Below, piece by piece: positions 12,601 through 24,600 of a stretch of DNA of 64,000 nt. Position 1 is the stretch's first letter. Every line of letters starts with the position of its first letter. The translations under genes were made by a program, and so were the position numbers. The stretch is from Struthidea cinerea (taxonomy: Eukaryota; Chordata; Aves; Passeriformes; Corcoracidae): the NCBI GenBank assembly GCA_013397865.1, contig VZTI01001819.1:756370-820369 (forward strand), given 5' to 3'. A model generated the notes under the pieces. That model was not told the origin of the DNA. It did not search any database and saw only the letters and a list, made by a program, of their open reading frames with translations.

Positions 12601-15600
12601 TGTCCTCTCTGCTCTGCACTGGGGTGGTCTCACATCCAGTCCTGGGAGGCAGGTTTGGACACCACACTGTAAGAAAGATAATAAACTATTAGAGAGCATC
12701 CAAAAGAGACCTACAAAGATGGTGAAGGGCCTTGAGGGGAAGCCGTGTGAGGAGTGGCTGAGGTCACTTGATCAGTTCAGCCTGGAGAAGAAGAGACTGA
12801 GGGGAGACCTCACTGCAGTTACAACTTCCTTGTGAGGGGAAGAAGAGGGGCAGACACTGATCTCTGTGGAGACCAGTGACAGGAGCTGAGGGAATGGCCT
12901 GAAGTTGTGTCAGGGGAGGTTTAGGTTGGATATCAGGAAAAGGTTCTTCACCCAGAGGGTGGTTGGGCACTGGAACGGGCTCCCCAGGGAAGCGGTCACA
13001 GCACCAAGTCTGAGAGAGCTCAAGAAGAATTTGGACAATGCTCTCAGGCACATGGTGTGACTGTTGGGGATGGTCCTGTGCAGGGTCAGGAGTTGGAGTC
13101 GGTGATCCTTGTGGGTCCCTTACAACTTAGCTGATTTTGTGATTCTTCATTCACCTGAGGAAGGTGTACTGCTGGGATTCATTGCTTCCTGCTGTCTTCA
13201 GAAGGCTTGAAATACGTCAGATTTCAAATGAGGACCTTGTAATGCCTAAGTGTTGATACTGCTCTGTTCCATTTTGTTATGGTTATTGGAAATTACTCGT
13301 TATCTTAAGAGATGACTTGTGTCAGTGCTGAGGTACTCTGACACAGATGTGAAAACTTTGTAGGCAGTGAAGAACTCCCTCACTCCACACCTTGCTGCTT
13401 CTTCCAGTGTCTGCTGAAAACTCCAGCTATGTGGATGTTGCCTTGGTGAATCTATCACTGTTCCTGATCTAGATATTTCTTTCTGAGCAAAAGAGATTTT
13501 TATCAAAGAGTAACTTCCTCAGTATTCATACCCTCCAAGGCAGGCATTGTATCAGGTTGCTTTCTTAAGCAAAGGTATTAAAGTTGGGGAGAGCTCCCCA
13601 TGGGAATTAAAAGGAATGAATGTATCGCAGCAGGTCTCGTCTTGCTTTCTGAAGTAATGCTATTGTGTGTATGAGTATAGTCCCTCTATTTTAAAAATGA
13701 AAAGGTGACGTAATTTGGAGGGTGAGATGACTAGGGAAATCAGATTTCAAGATGGGGAGCATAAAATCTACTGTAGTTATGAGGAGGCTGCTTTTCTCTG
13801 CAGATTTGGAGATGTGTTTGCATACCTAGATTCATCAGTGCGTCAATGATCATTTGCTTTGGAAGAACAGTTCCCTCAGTACAAGTGCTTGAATGCTAAT
13901 CTGGGTACTGGTTGTGGATGTGCTGGAGTTAATTTTCTTCCTAACAGCTCCTGTGGTGATGTGTTTTCTGTATTTGTGGTGAAAATAGTGTTGATGACTC
14001 AGGGATGTTTTTGTTTTTGTTGAGCAGTGCTTACATAGAGTCAAGGTCTTTTCTGCTCCTCACCCCATCCCACCAGCGAGGAGGCTGGGAGTGCACAAGG
14101 AATTGGGAGGGGACACAGCTGGGACAACTCACCCCAACTGTCCCAAGGGATATCCTGCATGGTGTCATACTCAGCACATAGAGCTGGGAGAAGAAGGAGG
14201 AAGGGGGGGATGTTTGTCTTCCCAAGTCAGCATCATATGTGATGGAGCCCTGCTTTCCTGGGGATGACTGAACAGTGCCTGCTTATGGAAAGTGATGAAT
14301 GAATTCCTTGCTTTGCTTGTGTGCATGACTTTTGCTTTATGTATTAAACTGTCTTTACCTCAACACATGAATGGTCTCAATTCTATCTTTCTGATTCTTT
14401 CCCCCATTTCATGTGGGGGAAAGTGAGCGAGCAGCTGGGTGGGACTTGGCTGCCTATTGGCATTAAACCATGACATCTAGTAATGGAGTTTAATAAACTG
14501 TTGTAGTGTTAGTAGCAGCACCTGGGGAAAGGATTCAGGATAAACCTCTTGAATAACTTGCTTTAGAGTCAGAGATCTGCAAAAGGCAGTTAACTTTGTC
14601 TCATTACACTGGTTATTTCTGTCTACTTTCTTTAGCTGAGGAGAGTAATTGTGGATTTTTGTCTTTCTAGCTGTAGACTAGGGAACCTTATGAAAAGAAA
14701 ACACACAGTCCCTTGTTTGTGTCTGTCTATCTGGGAACTGTAGTCGTAGCCCATAACAAAGCATTCTCACACAGAGTTAGGCATTTATATGAGAAAGCGT
14801 AGTTGCCAAGGTACATTGGAGGTACAGTTTGTCTATCAAGGACTGGTGGTTCAAGGATGAAGGTATTTTTTTCAGTTGTGAAGTAATTTATTGACAAATT
14901 ATGTGATGCTAATATGTTTTTCTGCTAAGCTGCAGTAGGACGCATTCTTCTTACAACGCTTTAAGTTCTTTTCTCTTGGCAGAATTATTTTATTATGAAT
15001 CTGCAGCAGGTTGCTTGTGTAGTGTCCACAGAATGTATATTAAATTTGAAGTTGCAGTTTAGATAGCGTTTTTCTCCATATCTCTTTTTTCCCACTCCCA
15101 CATCCCACAATATCTCCTTGACTGCACAGAATTCATGAAACTAGGGATGTTGCTTTGGAATAGATGAAAACTTTTAGTAATACTTTATACTTTAGTATAA
15201 TATGTCTTTTTAAGTGATTGAAACATATATATATATATATATTTAAAAGATAATGGTTTTGTTAATGAGTAGATTATTTGCATATATTTCTTTAATCAAA
15301 TGATACTTGCATTTGACTAACTTGTAGCAGATTGTCAGTGTCGTCAGAAATGGGCCCATAAGAAGAAGAGGCGTATAAGAATACTGATAATTCTGTAGAA
15401 ATAACTGGTTACCATGTGTTTCTGCTGCTGTCTACTTCTAGGTTTTTTGTGTGATTAAATCATTGTAGCTCACTGATTTTAATGAGTAATTCAGTTGCGG
15501 TGCCTCTGTGCCAGAAGAGACCTGCATTTTGAGCAGCCTTGTAACACTTGTATAGGAAGATATTTGTTTTAAAAATTAATGTGTCTTTAGTCTGTAAATG

Positions 15601-18600
15601 TACTCTATTAATTTATTGCCAAAATGTAGTCAAACAGAAGACTTTAAATGTAACCTTGCTAGTGAACTCTTGTTTCAAAGCTGCTTTTCTGACTCAAGTT
15701 TTGAACTTAAATGTATCATTTTCAGTTTCACCTGTGAGAGGTAGGGACTACTCAAAACAGACTTCCATGGACTGTGAAGGAAACTGTCTCATATCAATTA
15801 GTTGTCGGGGTTTTTGAAGTCTTAAAGTATTCTTAAAACACTGCATTTCTTCCTGTTAAAAAAAGTTTTCTTACCCTGCAGTGTTCTTGGCAAAATTACT
15901 GAAACGGCTCTATGGTGAAACTTCATCATCTTCTCTTGTTCATACTTCAAGTAGAGAAGAGGCGGTGGTTCTTGAAAATCTTGGATCAAAATCTAAAGAA
16001 CAGAATTTGGATAATGTTCAGATTTCATCAGCAGATGCTAGCACATCAGCTAATACACCCTGCAAATCATTTCAAGGTGAGACTGCATTGTCCTTTTTCT
16101 GTTAATATGCTTTTAAATATAGCTGCTTTATTTCAGAACAGTATAGTGTATATAGTTTTTTTCATCTATTGATACCAACAGATGAATTTGAATACTAGTT
16201 CTAATGATACTTAATACCTGGAACACTTGAGGTCAGTGCGTAAGTCCTATGAAAACCAAGAAATAGTCTTGGTGTATATGCATGGGTGCAGCATTTAGCA
16301 GTAGCAAATATGAAAGTTCAGTGTAATCTATAGCTGTCTTTGATATAATGTCTGTTAAATGGTGATAAAATGACTTCTACTGGTATAGCTCTGCTCAGCT
16401 GTTAGAGATACACACAAAGATTGGTGGGAATACACGATCCTGCCCTTGTGTTGCAAAAGAAACCCCATGGGGAGTGCAAATCCAACAGAAGGCAAATATT
16501 AATTCAGAGACTGTTAGTCCCTTGTGAATGAGCATTATTTTGTGTGTGTTTATGCAATGAACATGGCACATGAATATTTGAACAGGTAAGTAAAAGTCCT
16601 TTTTTTTCAAATAAGTTGTAGAATGTGAATGGCGTGACAGAAGATGGAGCTGGAAAATGAGGTTGCTGTGGTATTACTTGTGGGTAAAAGGCTCTGTGCA
16701 CAAGCATAGAATGAGTGTGAATTGCTTTGTATGCATCTAAAAAAAATTTTCCCATAACTAGAAGGTTGTTAAACTGACTTGAAATAGAAAGGTATGTTTC
16801 CCAAGAGTATAAAAAGCTTTCTCCAGGGGAGATGCTCGGCTCGCCTTCTTACTTACTCACAGGGAAGAGTTGATAGTGGATGTGGTCTGAGGCAGGAGAG
16901 TGAAGTCCAGAAAGAAGTGAGCAGAATGATTAGTAGGGTTAGAACCATGTGCTACATATTAACAGGTGTTTGTCTTGTTCAGGGATCTGCTTGGTAGGAT
17001 TAATTAGAGGATTGGTCTGAATTGCAGAGGAGCTCTGAAGAGCTGCTTCAAGAATGACCTCTCAAAGCACAAGAATGGCTTATTTTGACATGCAGAAAAC
17101 TAAGCAAATGTGGCAGGATGCCTGACTGAGCTCAGATGTGTCTAGGAGAGCAGCAAACGGAAGGTGAGGGAAGGCTAGCTGGGACAAGGCAGGCACAGGA
17201 GCTGTGTCATCACTGTGGAAGCAGTCCCACAGTGCCTGGCAAAGAAGAGCAGAACATGCCTGTTAACAGTAACCAGGTTCAACCAACAGTCCAATGACAC
17301 TGGGAACGTTAATAGTGACAAGGCAGGTCTGAGGTCAAGCCAGTATGGCAAGTCTGTGAATCAGTGTATGCATCAATTGGTCTGGAATATCCCTCTGGTC
17401 AGTTTGAGTCACCTGTCCCAGCTATGTCTCCTTCCAGCCTCCCACTCGCCCCTAACTTCCTCATCAGCATGGCAGTACAAAAATCAGAAAAGGCCCTGGC
17501 TCTGTGTAAGTCCTGCTCAGCAATAACCAAAACATCTCTGTATTATCAACCCTGTGTTCAGCACAGATCCAGAACACAGCCCCATACCAGCCACTGGGAA
17601 GAAAATTAACTCTACCCCAGCCAAAACCAGCACACCATTACTGTAATAGAAGATTGCTTGGAAATTTCAACTTCTGTAGTTCTATTTGTTTTATACTCAA
17701 TTTGGTTTTCTAGATTTAGTACTTCTCCTACTTCATTTGTGTAGTCAGTAATGAAAGGCATATTTTCGAAAGGTTGATAAAGCATTAAACTTATTCTGTA
17801 CAATGATATGTGATAGCATTGGGAACTAATTGTCCTTTCAAGATAGGTAACAGGCTATTTATTTGCTCTGTGATAAAGGTTTGCTGAATATGCACAACTC
17901 TGGAGTAATTTCTCAAGCTAAAACTGTCTTCATTTGTAGTGAATCTATACCATTCCTTATAAATTAGGGCCTGGCAAAACTCCCACTGAAATGGGAGGTG
18001 AGAGGGAGAAGTTACTTGATGTTGTGATTTATAACTTCTCTGATTTATCTCTGATTCCTAATGCAATATTTTTCAAGGTAATGAAAGAAAAGCTTTTTAT
18101 TCAGAATCCTAATATAGGGGAAATATAGCTTATGGGATAGGAAGCATGGAGTAAAAAGAACAGGTTTATATGTAGGATTTTCACAGCAGAGCAACAAGGC
18201 TGTTTTTGAAATTAACAGCAAACTATAACTGAGTTTGTTTTCTGTTGGAGGCATGCAAATGCCACAGTAGTACAAAAGGGGTTCAGCCTTGATTCAAGTT
18301 CGACATATAAGTACTTTAGAAAAAAAAAAAAACTAAAAAAAACCTTGAAGTGATAAACTCATAGGAAAAAAAGATAAATGAATTACCGATCTGGGAAACG
18401 AACAGACAACCATTCTTTTCTGGCTATGATTTTATTTAAATTTAAGGAGCTCTTGCATTTACATGTGGTGATTTTATAGCATTGGACACTGAAAGTACAC
18501 GTTTAGAGATAGGCTAGAAGATTTGAGCTATAAACTCTGTGACCTTGGTGAAGGAAAAACATAAAAGCATTGATTGAATTTTTTGATCATAGACTGTTTT

Positions 18601-21600
18601 AAGTTACTTCTTACTTACAGACTAAAGATTATGGGCATAACTACAAGGTAGCTGATGATTTAAGTAGCAATAGTCAAAGATAGGTAATTGAAAGCAACAA
18701 TGGAAAAGTAGGGATTTTTTTGTAGATATTAATTCTTTCCTAGTTTGAAAGTGATTATTTCAGTCCTACAAAATACTACTAAAAATGATCTAGTGTCAAT
18801 AAAAAGTCAAGGACTTCTTTAAAAATAAGCTGACAATCTTTAGTATTTTCTAGCATTAAATAACAGATTTTACTGTAAAACTCATCACAATGTGCTATTT
18901 GCCTTTAACAGTTATTCTCAGATTGTGAAAATACCATTACCAATTTGTCTGAGCTAAACCACCACCACCACCTTCCCCCTGTGAGATTCTGATCTTTATT
19001 GGAATGCAGTTTGCAGCATTGCCTTTAAATTTTATGGACATGTCTCTATTGTCCTTCCAGATGCAGGCTTTTAAGACCTACTTTTATATCCTGTAAATAT
19101 TTGCATTTACATTCCTTTTTTTGAGACCAAGTTGAAGTTGAGATGCTTAGGAAGATGGAACATCAAGACCTATGTTAATGATTGGTTCCCATTTAATTTT
19201 GGATAATTAATAATTTAGTTTCAGAAAGAGTTATCCCATAAATCTCCTCACATAGTTCTGGAACCAAAGCTTACAATAAGACCCAGTGTAACTGGAGATG
19301 GAAGGCAATTCTGAGGGACACTGTCCTTTGTGACTATAGAGAGGCCTTCTGAATGGTATTTGCATTTTCTTCCAGAAGGTGGTAGTCCTGTTAGGGATGG
19401 AGAAAACATGTGGAGGTGTCATGCTTCTTCTGGGCCCCAAAGAAGGAGAGTAATCATATCTTTTTACTTGAAAAGAGAAATTTTTAATTTCTTGAAAACA
19501 AACAAACAAACCAAAACAAAGCACTTGCCTGTGCTCAGAATCTCCGTCCTAGGGCATAGATAGTAAGATATACCTTCTCTTTGGATTATAGTTGTCCTAA
19601 ATCAGACTTTTTTCCCCTTTTGTACCAAAATACTCAGTGATAAAATGAATATAACCAAAGTAGGGATTCCCATCACCCAGGACAATTAGACAAGACTTTC
19701 TAAACATTTCTCCCCTTGAGGAACTTGATCCATCCATTGCACGAGCTATAGTTCTTAATTTCAAAAGATGCAATAAGAGATTTTCTTCTTACTTCAGCAT
19801 AAAATTAAAGAGGGTCTAGATTGCCATCTTTATTACCTTAAACCACTTGAAAGTTACACACATGTAATGAACCTGAATCTTATGGCAGGCAAAGCATTAA
19901 AAGAGAACAAATGGAGAGTAGAAAGCTCCTAAAATAAGAGAATGCTTTCCCTAAACGAAGCGTATTTTGTGAATATGCTTCCAAATGCTCTATTAAAAAT
20001 GCTTTAAAACTTGCTGTATCACAAAAAAGTATCTGGCAAAAGACTGAGCATTTCAAAATATAAATTGCTCGCTTGGATTTGTCCCGAGAATTTTTTGTTG
20101 TTGTTGTTTTGACCTTTGTTAGGACCAGATCTACTTGCAACAAGGATTAATATAGTCAGAGATGTTTCTCATGAGCTCTGCAGTTCTGTGATGTCTTTAC
20201 TTTTTGTTGATATTTTAAAACATCATTAATTATTTTTAATAGCTTTATAGTATATATTCAGAAGAGACATGCATGCTTCTAACTAGAGATTTGCTAATTG
20301 TAGAATTGGCTTTTTCACAGAGTCACAGAACAGGCCAGGTTGGAAGGGACCACAGTGGGTCATCTGGTCCAACCTCCTGCTCAAGCAGGGACATCCTAGA
20401 GCACATTGCACAGGATTTCACAGCCTTTCTGGGCAATCTGTTCCAGTGCTCAGTCACCCCCACAGTAAAGAAGTTCTTCCTCACCTTCAGGTAGAACTTA
20501 CTGTGCATCAGTTTCTGCCCATTGCCTCTTGTCCTATTGCTTGGCACCGGCAGGAGGAGCCTGGAAATGTTCTCTTGACACCTCATGTTTTAGATACACA
20601 CATTGATGAGGTCCCCTCTCAGTCATCTCTTCCTGAGGATGAACAAGCCAGGCTCCCTCAGCCTGTCCTAGTAAGAGGAAATGGCCGCCTTAGTCTCTGT
20701 CCTTTTTCTTGGTCAGAATTATAACTACTTTTAATAAGGCTTGGGATTTACTGATCATATTTAGCATCTTCCTTACAAAAATAAAAATTTTAGAGTCGCT
20801 GAAGAAGGATAACTGTGTTCAAGTGAAATACAGTGTTCAGTTTGTCGCTATAAAGTGTGCTGTGCCACTTTTGATTTTTGCTTTTTCCCTAATTCTGAAA
20901 TAGAATTTGAAATGCAGAGAGCCTACCCAATTTTGCATCTTGTGGAGACAACTTACTTGATCTTTTCTTCTCCTTCATTTATTTAATAAGAAATAATGAG
21001 GAATGTTACTAAAGCTGTTGCTACTAAAAGTTTTAGTTTTCTAAAAAAGCTGGAATCCATGTTATGCTATATAAATGGACAAAATGCAATTTACTCCTTA
21101 TTCATTAAATAGAAATGTGAATGTCTTATCAAATGTGACGTATCCCAGCATTGTTATCTTGTATGAGGAATTCATGTCAAAATTCAGTGCAGCTGTGTGA
21201 TTATTTTGTGTTCTCCTTCTTATTTGTTCCACTGAAGTTATTGATGCTGACAGTGTACTGCATTTAAATCATCACTAGGACACCAGGACTGTGTTCTTCC
21301 TCATACTAATCCTGTCTTCCTGCAGCCATTCTACTGCAGAAAACTTAAGCTAGTGACAGAAATGCCTAGAAGACAAAACTTGTCTAAAAAATATGCATGA
21401 ACAGCCCTGCCTTTTAGTTGATCAAATTGATGAAGTGCTTATGGTTGAGAAATTAAATTCTAGCAGTACTCAATGCAATAAACAACTTTAGAGACTTGTT
21501 AAACAATTCGGCTTCGCTTTAGTTAATTACTTTGAAAAGCTCTCTATTGTGAATAAGCTAAAGAGCAATGGAGATTATAATTATTATACAATAAAGTGTT

Positions 21601-24600
21601 GTCACACACTCATAGAGTCTTCTCTCAAGGGTTTAAAAATTCTCTTGTTACATGGTCTATTACAGTGCCATGATGCTGTGCAAATGGGACAGATGTATCC
21701 AGGAGTAGAGTATTTGGCTGAAGATACCAGCCCCTGGTGGTTGTGGTAAAAATGGTGCCCAGCCAGTTTTACAAGCCGGTATAGCTACATGCTTTAGGGG
21801 AATGTAGAAATCTGGGATTTAGGGGAGAGGGGAAAAAAAATTCCAAAACCCAACCAATGCAACACCACAAGCAAACAAAAAAACCCTCCTTTTTCTGTTC
21901 AGATTGAGTGGGCTGCATGTATAATATCTGTAACTTCTGTTTGTGACACAAACAGTTCTGTTATTCAGTCTTCAGTTCCTCCAGCAATGTTTTTGTGGGT
22001 TTTGGAGTTGTTTGCTGCTGGTTGGCAGATTCCTTCCTTTTCCAGTGTTCTTATGTATATATGTTAACTCATTCTTCTCTTCTATGTGCTCGTTTCAAAC
22101 AGCTTAGCTGTCATAGGGAGAGCTGCTGGCCTCTCTGAGACCCCAAAGCAATTTAACAAGTAGCTCATCTAACAGTATGCAGGGGTTGCTTAAGTAGAGT
22201 AGACAGTGCCAGCTTTAGCTCTAAGTGTTAACAAGCTCTAAACCTAAACTAGTCAACTGCAGGACAGCTAATTATCTTGGTAAAGTAAATGGAAAAATGA
22301 CTTGTTTAAGAACTTGATAAAATAGCCTTGTTCGCGTTGAGAATGGCTGATAGTACTGAATTGAATCGAACTGCAGCATAATAATTGTGTGTGGCGTTCC
22401 CGCTGTCCGCCTTGACTCCCTGTTTGAAATAATTTTCAATGCATTGATGACAAAAAGGTTGTGTGAGACACGCCTCCTACTCCAATTTACACTGGGGAGT
22501 TTATTACTTAAGCTGCCACTGTCAAAATCATAGTTATTCAGAGTCAAATCTCATGTTTTCTGCTGTTACAGAAGCTTAGTTTCTACTTGGGTTTCCTATC
22601 AACTCTACCCTCTAACAATTATTTGAAAAATGAAAATGTGTGTAGTGTAAGCTTGGTACTGAACTATGTTCTGAGCAAATAATTTTCCTTAATTTTTTGT
22701 GCTTTGCATTATTTTTTATGCAAGTAAGAATGGACTGATACCAATAGCTTCTAGTTACGGAATAGAAAATGTGAGTTTAGAGGAGCAAAGGCTTTAAAAT
22801 CTTACATTTTGTTTGCTTTTACTCTTAAGAGCACATCTGTTTATTTTCTGGTCTTGTTTCAGGGAAGTTCCAGTAATGATATAATCACTTCATCAGTGAG
22901 GATAATTCAATAATTGCAACTTAGATGTGGCCTTTTAGATTCAATGTTATTGCCTTTTTTTTTTTTTTTTTTTTAAAGGATTGACTTACAGGGATATATT
23001 TGGCTTTTGAGAAGTGTGGTAAACAAATAAGATCTGCAGCAGGAGAAATAATTGAGCTGGGTACTAGCATAACATTAAGATAGCTTTATGTTCCTGTTTA
23101 TACAGCTAGAATTCTTAGACATCTAATCAAAATATTGCATATAGTCATATATCAGGACATATATAGGACACATATAACATTTAGCTGTATAGTTTGTTTC
23201 TTCATTACTTCCTATACTCAACTTTCAGAAAACAAAAACCAGCAAAATTTTAATTCTGCCATCTGCCAGTAGTCAGATCCACCTCTGAGAAGTGTTCTGT
23301 GTCTTGGTTTCCTTGATCAGTGGTGTTTCCATGGTTCACTCTCACTTTGTATTGTGCTTAGTTTTCATTACTTTTTCTGAGAGAATGTAGATATTTTAAT
23401 GCTTCATGGGTAAAAAGCAAAAACATCTTCCCCAGATAATGAGTGAGGACAAGAGTAAGAAGGAATTGTAATTTTTTTCTAAGTTTTTTCTCTGTGACAA
23501 AGAATGTCTGCCACTCCTAATGTAGTGAAACTGAAGCTGAGTTGTAATGGTAAGTGCTGTCTCCAATAAAATGAGCTATAATACAGCCTTTCTACGCGTC
23601 TAAAAAATAAACTAAATCTAAGAGTTAGTGTGCATGTGGGAAGTAGTGAGAGAAATAAATGTGAGCTCTCTTGTTCCTTGTTTTTAATGAGTTTCTCGTC
23701 CCAACTTTGGGCCTTGTATAATGGGTATGTCTTTATTGACCTCCATTTCCTTTTGAAGTTTTTGGTTTTCATCAAGCTGAAGGAAAACACCATGATGAGG
23801 AAGTACTTCTGAGAATTTTCTCGTTTTGTTTTCTTCTTTCAGTGCTCTAGTCTAGTATCTTCTGTAATCTAGACTTTCTCTTTTCAATGAAGTGAAGGAC
23901 TTCTGGGAATGTAAAGTGTCAGAAGGGAAGTTGTAATGAACTGGATTGAGTTTCAACATGCTACCAGGCACAAATAGTGTACACCCTAAGAAATGGGAGC
24001 AGTCTTCTGTAATATCGCTAGGGTTCTAAAAAATAATACTCTAGGAATGAAGTGAAAACATGGTTTGCTTGAATATCAAAGGATAGTGGACTTCTTTTTG
24101 TGTAAACATAACTGAATAAAGTATCAGAAATTAAGGTCAATCAGAAAATTCAGTACTTCTGTCTGCACTAATGTGTTGTGACCATTAGTATTATAAAAAA
24201 GAGGATTGGAATTAAATAAGTGAACTGTACTGCTTTCCCACAATGTTCTCCAACAGCTGCTGCTTAAGGATTTTCTGAGCAAGAGGACAACATGTATCTG
24301 TTTCATTACAAGAATTTTTTCTTTTATCACTTTATTGTTTGAATGTATGTAATTGTGCAATTTAAAATAAAACTATAAACTTTGACATTTTACTTGGCAA
24401 AGAGGGAAATTTGTCCTTCCATAAAGTATAGCAGGCATCTTCAGAATTACAGAATTTAAAAATTCTTAACTTTGCAGATGAAAAAATCTTTTCAGCATTC
24501 TGTTATATGTATTGGTGCTGATAAAATATATGAAATAATGTATTTGAGATAATTAGATATCCAAAAGTCATTCAGAAAGCGTTTTTTTTTTCTTTTGTTT

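Larger units (their letters stand above)
194..15881 (+). other. ERICH1: ERICH1 intron 1 (15.7 kb)
   Basis: The donor is GTGAGG at 194 and the acceptor is CCCTGCAG ending at 15881. The first 400 bases still belong to the CpG island. The remainder is AT-rich and holds an LTR (3544-4095), an ERVK solo LTR (4807-5402), CR1 copies (5561-6185 minus, about 10240-10402 plus, 12325-13148 plus), another LTR (13904-14475) and a TA microsatellite at 15225-15242. The stretches 610-3540, 6200-10240, 10400-12320, 13150-13900 and 14480-15880 show no exon, RNA gene or repeat that I can name. Confidence 0.85.

Noticed and set aside
12362..12835. 157-codon open frame on the plus strand
   Set aside because: It is CR1 LINE text near and after the reverse transcriptase end, in a shifted frame. 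It is not a host gene.
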